Positions 16,137 through 23,942 of a stretch of 32,199 bases of DNA are shown piece by piece. The stretch is from Candidatus Cloacimonadota bacterium (GTDB lineage: Bacteria > Muiribacteriota > UBA6191). Position numbers and translations under genes: made by a program. The first letter of the stretch is position 1. Every line of letters begins with the position of its first letter. Where the stretch lies: positions 1 through 32,199 of the forward strand of contig JACFNL010000033.1 of NCBI GenBank assembly GCA_019454875.1. Direction: 5' to 3'. The notes beneath the pieces were generated by a model. That model saw nothing but the letters and a program-made list of their open reading frames with translations, did not search any database and was not told where the DNA came from.

Positions 16137-18689
16137 TTACTGTCTTAGGGCTAAGGTGTTTGTCATAAGACGGGATTTTGCCATCAGGGGCTGAAGTGCA
16201 ACCTCATGTTTTTTCTCAAGTCTCTGATAAAGATCCTTCAACCTGCCTTCTTTGGGAAAACACAGATCAATGAACTTGAGATAACCCAAAGCCTGGGGAC
16301 TATAAACATCCTCCATTAACTTGCGTTCACAAAACAAATAGAGGGCTTCCTTGTAGTCAGGTTTTACCTTGATGGAATGACTTAACCAGTGATAGGCCTC
16401 ACTGGACTTGCCAATCTCAAAATAAAGGCAACCCAGATAATAATACAGTTTAAAATCATCAGGAAATTTATCATCAATGAGTCGTTTGCACAGATCAATC
16501 ATCTTTAAATATTCTTCCTGATTGGAGCCAAGATACAGCACATTTTCTATCATGGCATGATAATAAATCACCTCATCTGGATCCTTTTTCTGACCAATCT
16601 GGGAAATAATTTTTATGGATGTGAAATTTTTGGCCTGTAAGGCATCAAGCAATGGCTCTATTTTCTTTTTTTCGATCAGATAACTGGCCACCTTCTGCCA
16701 GTACACCAGCTTTTTGGTTTCTTCTTCGACTATAAACAAACGATAACGGCCACGGTTCTGCTTCACAATTCTTGAAAAGACCTCTGGTTCCTGAATCGGA
16801 ACATTTCTGGTCATTAAAACGCTTCCCATCAGATTCACCAGATAAAACTCCACACTAAAGGTTGTTTTAGTGGAATCCACCAGTAAATAATCTACCTGGG
16901 CAGCTATCTCAAACCATTTCCTTAAAAGCCTGCGGGGTGAGAATATAATCACACCAATTTCTTCCTGACCGCCACTGATCTGCTGCTCCTCAAAACCAGT
17001 GATTTTTACTTCTCCCTCCAAGGGTGAAAAATACTCCTCTACCTCACCCTTAAAGACAAACTGGTTGTCCCCAGGTCGGTAGTTCACGGTTCCCAGAAAC
17101 TTCTCAAAGGTTCTCTGGTAGCCTTCCAGCTTCATCTGGTTCCATTTGTACCACTCAAGAGATTTTAAAAGATCCTTGGAAACCCCAGCCCAGCCCAAAC
17201 GACGAAAACCCTTTTCCAGATGATGGGCTTCTTTTGGCAACAAGGCCTCAGCACGGGCCCGTTTTAAAAGAGTTGCAAAGGAACTGCGATCTATACCAAG
17301 AACTCTGGCTGCCGTATGCAATAGATTCTTTTCCTGAATATCAATATCCTGATTGGCAAGGGCTAACTTCAAAAGCCGAAGCATCAGAAGATTTTTATCA
17401 AAGGTACCAATACCCCCCTGAATTTCATCATGACGATATTCACGCATGACTTCTCTAAGTACCCTTCTATACTCCAGTGGTTTCATCTGAAGGGCTGTCA
17501 GTAAATCACGGATGGTCTTTCTTTCAATTTCACTGACCTTTCCATCCTTGTACACTTCCTTCAAAAACTCCCCAACCACAATAAAACGATCCAGATCCTC
17601 ACCGGATCCCGTATTTACGAGTTCAAACAGGGGCCTTAGAGGTGAATCCGGCTTTACACTGATTCGTTTTCTAACCTCATCCAGCAAAAAACTCCTGAGT
17701 TTGTCCTTATAAGCGGCTGGAATCCAATAAAACATCTCAGAAACAATTGGAGTATAAAAATACTTAAGATCAAGTTTTGCGCTTTGGTTCAATAACTCGC
17801 TGCTGACCTTGAATAAATCCATGAAGGCGGCTAGCCTTCCCTGTTCCAGGCTATAAAACAGGGTATGAAAAAGATAATGGATTGTTTCATCCAGCGGTTC
17901 ACAGTCCTTACCCTTAAATGTCACAAGGGGGTGATCCATAATGTGCAGCAATATGTCCCCCAAAAGCCGGGAACACTCGATGAATTTTTCATCATATGGG
18001 GCTCTGTGGGCAAAAAACAGAAGGTAGGGAAAGGTATCTAAAAGAGCCATAAAAATCTGATTTGAACCGATTTTTACATGCAAAGGAATCAGAATATCCC
18101 GAACTCCATTTAAAAAGTCCGTGATCTCCTGGGGGTTTCTTCCCTGAACCACTGTGTAGAAAGAATTGATCAGACCATAGGACAAATCCAGCCAGGCAGA
18201 CTGGGTCTTACAAGCCTTAAAAAGATCTTTGATCTCATTAGCCGTCAGATTGGTTCGGCCCGAAAATTTTCCCGCAACAGCACTTGATTTCGGTAATACC
18301 ACCTCAGGAACCCGAAGAAAACTCTCGTCACCCGGCTCGGTAAATCCTCGATTCAGTACCTTTTCCATGGAGCGAAACAGCTCCAGAATTTTGATGGCTG
18401 CCGGAGATGTGTGCCCCTTTAGATCCTCGGCTAACCAGCCTAGACGAATCCTTAAGGCAACAATCTCAGAACCCCAGTGTTTAGGGAGTCTTTGCAACTG
18501 AGTATCAAGCATGGAAAAAAAACTCAGACTATAAGCTTCATCAGCCAAAAGTTCAGAAGCACTGCGTTTTAATAGTTTTTCGCAGGATGCTCTCCATGCA
18601 AAAAATGCTGCATAATCCAAAGGATCCCTGGAAAAGGACTCAAAATGTGACTGCAATTCATCCAGAAAGGCTGCTGATTTAGGCGGCAT
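16137..18689 (-). CDS. Large TerB-like/TPR protein, function unknown
   Basis: This 850-residue, mostly helical, probably cytoplasmic protein has no signal peptide and no membrane segment. Around residues 365-475 it has two helical segments with the TerB-like pattern: KEVYKDGKVSEIERKTIRDL, then LALANQDIDIQEKNLLHTAA followed by RVLGIDRSSF. TerB-like acidic helical bundles occur in tellurite-resistance and phage-resistance related proteins. Near residues 748-785 is a tetratricopeptide unit (YYYLGCLYFEIGKSSEAYHW). A beta-rich stretch at about 560-680 lies between. Start: ATG 18689, because GGGGGAG lies just upstream. The in-frame ATG at 18713 has no SD. It looks like a scaffold or signalling protein rather than an enzyme. 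It is separated from the next minus-strand gene by only 65 nt and may be co-transcribed with it. Confidence 0.75.
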   Translation of the reverse strand: MPPKSAAFLDELQSHFESFSRDPLDYAAFFAWRASCEKLLKRSASELLADEAYSLSFFSMLDTQLQRLPKHWGSEIVALRIRLGWLAEDLKGHTSPAAIKILELFRSMEKVLNRGFTEPGDESFLRVPEVVLPKSSAVAGKFSGRTNLTANEIKDLFKACKTQSAWLDLSYGLINSFYTVVQGRNPQEITDFLNGVRDILIPLHVKIGSNQIFMALLDTFPYLLFFAHRAPYDEKFIECSRLLGDILLHIMDHPLVTFKGKDCEPLDETIHYLFHTLFYSLEQGRLAAFMDLFKVSSELLNQSAKLDLKYFYTPIVSEMFYWIPAAYKDKLRSFLLDEVRKRISVKPDSPLRPLFELVNTGSGEDLDRFIVVGEFLKEVYKDGKVSEIERKTIRDLLTALQMKPLEYRRVLREVMREYRHDEIQGGIGTFDKNLLMLRLLKLALANQDIDIQEKNLLHTAARVLGIDRSSFATLLKRARAEALLPKEAHHLEKGFRRLGWAGVSKDLLKSLEWYKWNQMKLEGYQRTFEKFLGTVNYRPGDNQFVFKGEVEEYFSPLEGEVKITGFEEQQISGGQEEIGVIIFSPRRLLRKWFEIAAQVDYLLVDSTKTTFSVEFYLVNLMGSVLMTRNVPIQEPEVFSRIVKQNRGRYRLFIVEEETKKLVYWQKVASYLIEKKKIEPLLDALQAKNFTSIKIISQIGQKKDPDEVIYYHAMIENVLYLGSNQEEYLKMIDLCKRLIDDKFPDDFKLYYYLGCLYFEIGKSSEAYHWLSHSIKVKPDYKEALYLFCERKLMEDVYSPQALGYLKFIDLCFPKEGRLKDLYQRLEKKHEVALQPLMAKSRLMTNTLALRQ

Positions 18690-18754
18690 TGTCTCCCCCG
18701 GGTCAAAACCCATAGTCGCATATTACCACATAGTCATGAAAGCGGGTTTGACTA

Positions 18755-19621
18755 TTACAATTGATCGGCTAATCTTCTGGAGCTAAGCACAGTTGCAAGA
18801 GATTGATTGACTAAGTCAATATCAAGTCGGTCCGGCTTGAAATTAATACCAGCCCAGGCCATGTATGTGGCATGCAGACGATGGGAGCGATTCTTTATAA
18901 TGGGAAGTACAGTCTGTGAGTACTCAACAGCCCCACCAGATTTTTCAGGTGGACAGGCCCTTTTTCCATCTAAAAGCACCACTGTGTCCAGTTCCTCACG
19001 CCTCACAGCCTTATACATTTTCTCCACTCTGATTTCATGAATCCATAAATCCTCAAAATCATACATATACATAGCTGTCTGCCCTACTCTGCCTAATATC
19101 TGACCAATGCAGTTTTTACGGCAGTCATAGGTCCGTTCAGGAATTTTTCTGGCAATCACTGGCAAGGTATAAAGTTTGTCCTCCTGTGAAAATTGAAAGT
19201 CTTCCTGCTCCATCCACCCCATAGCTACCTGAATCACACAGTGTAACCTGTAAAGGGATGCACCCATGGGCACACGAACCCTTCTCCAGATTCTGGGGCT
19301 GGAATCATTTAACAGGATTCTTAACTCACAAACCAGATTGGATGTTTTCCAGGCCTTGCCCGATGTTGGAATTTTTCTGCGCCCCCGACCACGGCTAGTG
19401 GCTAAATCTATTGAGTCCGTGTCGAATTGGTTCGTGCTCCCGTTGGCTAAATCCTCATTTTTACCAGTAGAGTTTTTTCTTCTACCTCTAAGGTTGCCAA
19501 CACTGTTTGCCTTCTTTGCAATTTTTTGGGCATCTTCCAGGGCAAGCCGTAAGGGATGGGCCTTGTTTTCATCAACAGACCCCTCACTAGCATTCCCGGG
19601 ATTTATTGGCCTTCTTCCCAC
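18755..19621 (-). CDS. pRiA4b ORF-3 family protein with basic, AT-hook-like N-terminus
   Basis: Residues about 95-288 of this 288-residue protein carry the pRiA4b ORF-3 family pattern: LNDSSPRIWRRVRVP, LHCVIQVAMGW, YMYDFEDLWIHEIRVEKM and LLDGKRACPPEKSGG. The family is widespread on plasmids and chromosomes and has no established function. The first 90 residues are an added low-complexity basic tail with RGRRK (45-49) and RGRGRRK (77-83), reminiscent of AT-hooks, so DNA binding is possible. The start is GTG 19621, with AAGGGG placed 7 nt upstream. It ends with tandem stops TAA TAG. It has a near-consensus promoter of its own, and the association of this family with plasmids hints at acquisition by transfer. 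Confidence 0.85.
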   Translation of the reverse strand: MGRRPINPGNASEGSVDENKAHPLRLALEDAQKIAKKANSVGNLRGRRKNSTGKNEDLANGSTNQFDTDSIDLATSRGRGRRKIPTSGKAWKTSNLVCELRILLNDSSPRIWRRVRVPMGASLYRLHCVIQVAMGWMEQEDFQFSQEDKLYTLPVIARKIPERTYDCRKNCIGQILGRVGQTAMYMYDFEDLWIHEIRVEKMYKAVRREELDTVVLLDGKRACPPEKSGGAVEYSQTVLPIIKNRSHRLHATYMAWAGINFKPDRLDIDLVNQSLATVLSSRRLADQL

Positions 19622-19673
19622 CTGATTTCCCCTTCCCTATAAACAAATAACCAGAATTAAATCAAAAAGAGTC

Positions 19674-19704
19674 ATTATATACTTTGATTTCCTGGGCTTG
19701 TCAA
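19674..19704 (-). promoter_or_regulatory. Near-consensus sigma-70-type promoter for the pRiA4b ORF-3 gene
   Basis: On the minus strand a perfect TTGACA (19699-19704) is followed after 17 nt by TATATA (19676-19681), or after 19 nt by TATAAT (19674-19679). The leader would be about 45 nt and AT-rich, ending in AAGGGG before the GTG start. It is one of the two best matches to consensus in the window. Confidence 0.78.
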
Positions 19705-19740
19705 ACATCCTCCCATTTAAAAACATTAGGAAAAAAACAA

Positions 19741-19764
19741 AAAACCCGCATTACTGCGGGTTTT
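19741..19764 (-). terminator. Intrinsic terminator after the 61-residue protein gene
   Basis: A perfect 10-bp stem AAAACCCGCA / TGCGGGTTTT closes a TTAC loop. On the minus strand it is followed by TTTTGTTTTTTT, the stronger orientation, and it lies 21 nt beyond the stop at 19786. It insulates the pRiA4b ORF-3 promoter downstream. On plus, only a short TTTT follows. Confidence 0.88.
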
Positions 19765-19785
19765 GATAACATTCTTTGAACCTTC

Positions 19786-19971
19786 TCAAACCGTGTAGGC
19801 TCTATTGGTCAGTTTATCGTAAAGCTCCTGCACCGACTTCTCGGACGGTTCCTTTTTTGCATCAAGAATCACGGGACGGGTGTACCCACTCCACTTCAAT
19901 TCATCAGCAATTTGCTCCTCAGAGAGCGTTTCAGGGCTTTTTTGATTCTCAGGCTTTACTTCTTTGGTCAT
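19786..19971 (-). CDS. Small acidic/charged hypothetical protein (61 residues)
   Basis: This small soluble protein starts MTKEVKPENQ and is rich in Glu and Lys, with no cysteine, signal peptide or membrane segment. I do not recognise it. Reasons to believe it is real are a good promoter whose -10 ends 6 nt before the ATG and a strong terminator 21 nt after the stop, which together make a complete monocistronic unit. The ATG at 19971 is preferred over an in-frame extension to 20007, because the extension runs through the -35. The mRNA would then be leaderless. The segment ELKWSGYTRPVILDAKK is the most structured-looking part. Confidence 0.68.
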   Translation of the reverse strand: MTKEVKPENQKSPETLSEEQIADELKWSGYTRPVILDAKKEPSEKSVQELYDKLTNRAYTV

Positions 19972-19977
19972 ACAAAA

Positions 19978-20007
19978 AGTATAGCTTAAAACAGGGTTTT
20001 GGTACAA
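19978..20007 (-). promoter_or_regulatory. Promoter placing transcription start at the ATG (leaderless)
   Basis: On the minus strand TTGTAC (20002-20007) and TATACT (19978-19983) are spaced 18 nt apart. Only 6 nt separate the -10 from the ATG at 19971. Transcription should start on or next to the start codon. No SD sequence exists upstream. Confidence 0.6.
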
Positions 20008-20051
20008 GGACTTCCTAAACCTGATTACAAAAATCCTAAATGTACACTCAA

Positions 20052-21158
20052 CTAAGAAGAACAGTTGCAGCCATTTGCAATTGCTTGTGGACGATTAGCT
20101 ATACATAAAACTTGGCAATCTGTAGGCCTAGCTGTAGGCCTAGCATCACGAATTACCCTATCCGTAACAGTAAATGAGACCGGCCGCACTATTAATGCAC
20201 CAGATTTCAAACCATTGAGCCTAGCTATTTCAGCTGTAATAGCGTCCCTGTTAGCCGGAGAACTATTTAATTCATGGTTAAGTTCCGATATTTTATCGTC
20301 AATCGCTGCCACTTGAGCGTTATGAAATTCCATCGCTTTTCTACCGTCTTCTACTGATGCAAAAGGCCGATTGTTTGGTCCACACTCAACCCTATTTAAA
20401 CTATTAGCAACCGGTCTACAGCCATCCGGAATCTCCCTAGCCTGCTGGTTCTGTCTTGCTGCAATTACCTGGGCCGAATGGGATTCGCTAAGCTGCATAA
20501 CACAAACATTCCTGTTATTGCTGTTCTCTAATTTATAATCAGCAGGACAGGAGGATGCTCCATCTGGCCCAGGGGTTGGAGCCGCTGTTCTTGTACACCT
20601 ACTCCCCACACATTCAACCTTATCATCATTAGCATCAGATGCAGCCTGGGCAGATGCCTGAGACTCTGCCTTTTTCTTCTCTGAAGCCTCCCCAATTTTC
20701 TGTACCTGGGCTCCGGCGGTTTTCATGAGGCCGCCTACAGCTGTCATCATTTGCTGGGTGGCCTGAAATTCTTTGTCAATGGCATCTTTGGAGGCCTTGG
20801 TTTCAAGCTGGGAGCGTTGGGCGGCAATTGCCATGGACTGTTTGAACTGGGTGTCGCGAAGAGCCCAATAACTTTGGCGGGCAAAGGGATCAAGAATCGG
20901 GTAACCTTTATTTTCCTGACTCATCAGGTTGTTGGTTTCGGCCTGCTGGAGCTGTGCCTGTTGTTGAACCATAGCATTTTCCTGACCTACAAGTTGGGCC
21001 CGGGCCTGATCGGTCTGTGCCTCAGCCTGTTTTGCCTGCTGCTGATTCTGAAGCATGGTCGTGGCCAGTGGCATCATGCTGCTCATCATTTCTCCGGCAT
21101 TAAAATTGGCAAACACTGTATTTGATACAACACATAATCCCAAGATTAGACTGCGCAT
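20052..21158 (-). CDS. Secreted coiled-coil and Cys-rich protein, function unknown
   Basis: This 368-residue protein is probably exported. It has the signal peptide MRSLILGLCVVSNTVFA with cleavage near FA-NF. The mature N-terminal half (about 25-180) is a Gln/Ala-rich coiled coil (NQQQAKQAEAQTDQARAQLV). After an Ala/Ser linker, the C-terminal half has ten cysteines, an even number suited to disulfides, and ends GCNCSS. A motif NSxNRxxC occurs twice. A second short helical hairpin lies between the Cys clusters. ATG 21158 is chosen because GGGAGG lies 8 nt upstream, and the frame extends in vain to 21212. The 3' third looks richer in rare codons and contains a tandem 12-bp repeat. The coil plus Cys-rich layout suggests an envelope or surface protein. 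Confidence 0.72.
   Translation of the reverse strand: MRSLILGLCVVSNTVFANFNAGEMMSSMMPLATTMLQNQQQAKQAEAQTDQARAQLVGQENAMVQQQAQLQQAETNNLMSQENKGYPILDPFARQSYWALRDTQFKQSMAIAAQRSQLETKASKDAIDKEFQATQQMMTAVGGLMKTAGAQVQKIGEASEKKKAESQASAQAASDANDDKVECVGSRCTRTAAPTPGPDGASSCPADYKLENSNNRNVCVMQLSESHSAQVIAARQNQQAREIPDGCRPVANSLNRVECGPNNRPFASVEDGRKAMEFHNAQVAAIDDKISELNHELNSSPANRDAITAEIARLNGLKSGALIVRPVSFTVTDRVIRDARPTARPTDCQVLCIANRPQAIANGCNCSS
20121..20144 (-). repeat. Perfect tandem 12-bp repeat coding ARPT-ARPT
   Basis: TGTAGGCCTAGC occurs twice head to tail. It lies in frame near the 3' end of the secreted Cys-rich protein gene and encodes the repeated tetrapeptide Ala-Arg-Pro-Thr. It looks like a slippage duplication whose length change would keep the frame. 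Confidence 0.85.
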
Positions 21159-21211
21159 TTGCAGACCTCCCAAGCTAAAAACCATTTGGTACATAATTTC
21201 CCTCACATACA

Positions 21212-21240
21212 ATTATTGTGACAGATCGTAAGATCGTCAA
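21212..21240 (-). promoter_or_regulatory. Sigma-70-type promoter for the secreted Cys-rich protein
   Basis: On the minus strand TTGACG (21235-21240) and AATAAT (21212-21217) are spaced exactly 17 nt apart. The spacer contains ATCTTACGATC, giving AGATCG repeated directly (AGATCG-TA-AGATCG on plus) around 21222-21236. A leader of about 45 nt carries GGGAGG before the ATG at 21158. Confidence 0.68.
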
Positions 21241-21264
21241 TAGGAAGACACAAAGTTTTGTCTA

Positions 21265-21687
21265 TTACAGGAAATGAGACGAGGAACCTTGAACAAAGTT
21301 TTCTAAATAATCAGCAATGATTTTTTTATGATCAAATACTAGTGGAGGTAGATCAGACAGATTCACCCACTTAGCCTCTGTAGCATCATCCAGTCCTTTA
21401 GGGATACCACTGGCTTTGGCAATAAACACGGTGGATATCGTATGGTGTCGGGGATCGCGGTCTGGATCAGAATAGGTATGAAACTGACAAATCAGAGTGC
21501 AGTTCAGATCGGTTTCCTCTTTGGCCTCCCTTAAAGCGGCCTGCTCCAAAGATTCACCCCAATCCACAAATCCACCGGGCAAGGCCCAGCCCAAGGGTGG
21601 GTTTTTGCGCTTGATTAAAATAATCTGATCCTGATTCTGATTCGTAATTATGATATCTACAGTTGGATAGGGATTTTTGTAACTCAT
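21265..21687 (-). CDS. NUDIX hydrolase (ADP-ribose pyrophosphatase-like)
   Basis: The 140-residue protein has the NUDIX box G39-x5-E45-x7-R53-E54-A-x-E57-E58, with Asp60 at the usual Gly position. The box chelates the metal that hydrolyses nucleoside diphosphate derivatives. [17 protein letters not shown] and YSDPDRDPR with HHTISTVF downstream resemble ADP-ribose pyrophosphatases of the short NUDIX group, although 8-oxo-dGTP or other substrates cannot be excluded. The ATG at 21687 overlaps the regulator stop by 4 nt (ATGA), so it is translationally coupled and is the last gene of a four-gene operon. It is cytoplasmic. No terminator with a T-run follows. A weak inverted repeat AGACA/TGTCT lies at 21246-21263. 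Confidence 0.88.
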   Translation of the reverse strand: MSYKNPYPTVDIIITNQNQDQIILIKRKNPPLGWALPGGFVDWGESLEQAALREAKEETDLNCTLICQFHTYSDPDRDPRHHTISTVFIAKASGIPKGLDDATEAKWVNLSDLPPLVFDHKKIIADYLENFVQGSSSHFL

Positions 21688-23021
21688 AGATCAATTCCGT
21701 GTTTTTCCAGGCGGGAGTAGAGTTTACGCCGCGTAATTTTTAAGATGCGGGCAGCTGTGGTCTTATTGCCCTCACTTTCTTCAATGGCCTTCAGAATAAT
21801 GTCTTTTTCCAGATCATATAAGGACATGCCTTCCTTTAGGGCACGGTAGGCAATTTCAGCCATAGGCGTATCTTTAGTCGGCTCAAGCCCGCTGATATGC
21901 CGGGGTAAATCAAGCTTGTCCATGACATTGGTATCCCCTAAAACCACACAGCGATGAATGATGTTTTCCAGTTCACGAACATTTCCAGGCCAGTGATAGG
22001 CGGATAAAATATCTAAAAAATCCTGGGGAACCTGCATAGGTTCTGTAGCATGTTTTTCAATAAAATGAGTGACTAGCTCAGGAATATCCTCCCTTCTCTC
22101 TCTTAAGGGAGGAACCTTGATATCCAAAATATTGAGACGAAAAAACAGATCCTCACGAAATGTTCCTTCATGTACCATCTGTGACAGATCCCGGTTGGTG
22201 GCCGCTACAATCCTGACCTGAACTTTATGGGTTTTATTGCTTCCCACAGGAGTCACTACCCCCTCCTGCAATACCCGTAAAATTTTTGGCTGAAACTGAA
22301 TGGGCATTTCCCCGATTTCATCAAGAAACAGGGTTCCTCCATCGGCTGCCACAAATTTGCCGTCCTGATCAGAATCAGCCCCCGTAAATGCTCCCTTTTT
22401 ATATCCAAAAAACTCGGATTCAATCAATGAGTCCGGGATTGCAGCCATATTGACAGCTAAAAATGGTTTGGAGGACAGAGATGATTCCTGATGTAAAAGG
22501 CGGGCTACAAGTTCCTTGCCAGTACCTGATTCTCCTTCAATCAAAACAGTGGCATTACTTTTGGCTGCCTTTCTGATTCTTTCCCTTAATCTTTGCATGG
22601 GTAAAGATGTGCCTAACATGTCCACCACAGTTTTTTTACTAGGACTGCTTACAGATTGTGAGGTTGAGGGGCCAATAACACCTAAGCGGGCCTCCAGTTC
22701 CTCAAATTCAAAGGGCTTAGGAATATATTCACTAGCCCCCCGTTTCATAGCCTCAACAGCGTTTGGGATTGAAGAAAAAGCTGTCATCAAAATGATTCTG
22801 GCTTCCGGCTGAATCTCACGGATTCTTTCAATCATCTCAAGCCCATCCACATTGGGCATACGAAAGTCCGTAAGTACAATATCAAACCTCTCTCTTTGTA
22901 AAAGATTGAGGGCTGCCACGGGATTCTGAAATGCCTCTGCATGCCATCCCCGCTTGGATAGAAGCCTTTTTAGACTTTGGGAAATAGATTCTTCATCATC
23001 AATTACCAGGATTTTTTTCAC
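21684..23021 (-). CDS. NtrC-family sigma-54-dependent response regulator
   Basis: The 445-residue protein has a receiver domain ([12 protein letters not shown], phospho-acceptor D52 in [11 protein letters not shown], switch KPFEFEE), a central AAA+ domain with Walker A GESGTGKE, the sigma-54-contact loop GAFTGA, Walker [13 protein letters not shown] and the [15 protein letters not shown] sensor region, and a C-terminal Fis-type helix-turn-helix ([21 protein letters not shown]). All parts needed for phosphorylation-dependent activation of sigma-54 promoters are present. The cognate histidine kinase is not in the window. The start overlaps the upstream deaminase stop by 4 nt and the stop overlaps the NUDIX start by 4 nt. 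It sits in the middle of an enzyme operon, which is unusual. Confidence 0.96.
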   Translation of the reverse strand: MKKILVIDDEESISQSLKRLLSKRGWHAEAFQNPVAALNLLQRERFDIVLTDFRMPNVDGLEMIERIREIQPEARIILMTAFSSIPNAVEAMKRGASEYIPKPFEFEELEARLGVIGPSTSQSVSSPSKKTVVDMLGTSLPMQRLRERIRKAAKSNATVLIEGESGTGKELVARLLHQESSLSSKPFLAVNMAAIPDSLIESEFFGYKKGAFTGADSDQDGKFVAADGGTLFLDEIGEMPIQFQPKILRVLQEGVVTPVGSNKTHKVQVRIVAATNRDLSQMVHEGTFREDLFFRLNILDIKVPPLRERREDIPELVTHFIEKHATEPMQVPQDFLDILSAYHWPGNVRELENIIHRCVVLGDTNVMDKLDLPRHISGLEPTKDTPMAEIAYRALKEGMSLYDLEKDIILKAIEESEGNKTTAARILKITRRKLYSRLEKHGIDL

Positions 23022-23935
23022 AAAAATGCCTCCACCAGTTTTATTTCTCTGGCCAGAGTTGTATGAAAATAGGTCGGATCATCGGAATTGATACAGAATG
23101 GAATCTGCCATTCCTTTAATAGAGAAAATGGCAGCTCTTCCAGACTCTGTATACTTTTAGTGAAGAGATTGGAACTTGGAGAAATCTCAACTATCACCTG
23201 ATTGGCGGCAAGCCTTTCAAGAATTTTTGGATCAGAAATCCCATGAATTCCGTGACCAATTCTTTGAGCACCAATCTCAAGGGCCTGACTGACTTCTTCT
23301 AAAGCTTCGATCTTTGGAGGGAGTTCACCAGCATGGCATACTGTCAAAAGACCCAGACTTCTGGCCTCCCAAAAAACATCCTTAAAAGATATCCTCTGTC
23401 TTTGACTGTTTCCCCCACCTATTCCAATACCAGCTATGCTAGTCAGGCGAGGCAGGACTTCCTTAAGATTCTGCCACTGCCAAAGCATAATTTCCTGAGG
23501 GTAGTTCAATACCAGATCAATAATATAACGAGCCTTGTTAGGGATTTTCTGGTTCCAGTAACTAAACGCACTATCCCAGGCCAGTAAAAGTTCCTGATAC
23601 CTCTCCTGATTTTTTGTCACCTGGGGTCCAAAAACACACCACATGGCATCAATAGGAGAAATATGAGCTTCCGTGTACTCAATATGTTCCCTTTCCAGGC
23701 GTTCAAAAAAATCCTGGACCATTAAATGAACCCGTTTTTCCCAGGAAACGGAATTCTGAAACAATAACTTCTGATGAGAAATCCAGACCCCTATAAATCC
23801 GCGAAAGTCCTGGTAGTCAAAAAGGGAAATTAAATCATCATGAGTGAATCCTGGATTGTTTTCCTGATGCACAGACAACAAAAAATCCAGAGACAGGGCA
23901 CCTTCGAGATGCACATGTAGTTCCTGATGACCCAT
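23018..23935 (-). CDS. Adenosine deaminase family protein
   Basis: This 305-residue amidohydrolase-fold protein has all metal and catalytic positions of adenosine deaminase: HVH (H7, H9) in ELHVHLEGAL, the catalytic pair in CHAGE, the His of RIGHG, and the double Asp of INSDDP. It should deaminate adenosine, adenine or a related purine nucleoside and release ammonia. The substrate loop IGIGGGNSQ differs from the usual GxDLxGxE of true adenosine deaminases, so the substrate may differ. The ATG at 23935 has AGGAG 4 nt upstream. A TTG at 23938 is too close to that site. It sits 7 nt after the HD gene and overlaps the regulator by 4 nt. Confidence 0.88.
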   Translation of the reverse strand: MGHQELHVHLEGALSLDFLLSVHQENNPGFTHDDLISLFDYQDFRGFIGVWISHQKLLFQNSVSWEKRVHLMVQDFFERLEREHIEYTEAHISPIDAMWCVFGPQVTKNQERYQELLLAWDSAFSYWNQKIPNKARYIIDLVLNYPQEIMLWQWQNLKEVLPRLTSIAGIGIGGGNSQRQRISFKDVFWEARSLGLLTVCHAGELPPKIEALEEVSQALEIGAQRIGHGIHGISDPKILERLAANQVIVEISPSSNLFTKSIQSLEELPFSLLKEWQIPFCINSDDPTYFHTTLAREIKLVEAFL

Positions 23936-23942
23936 CAAACTC

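Noticed and set aside
18731..18754. Inverted repeat TAGTCA ... TGACTA between the pRiA4b ORF-3 and TerB-like genes
   Set aside because: Only 6 bp with a 12-nt loop and no T-run, so it is not a terminator. It may be chance.
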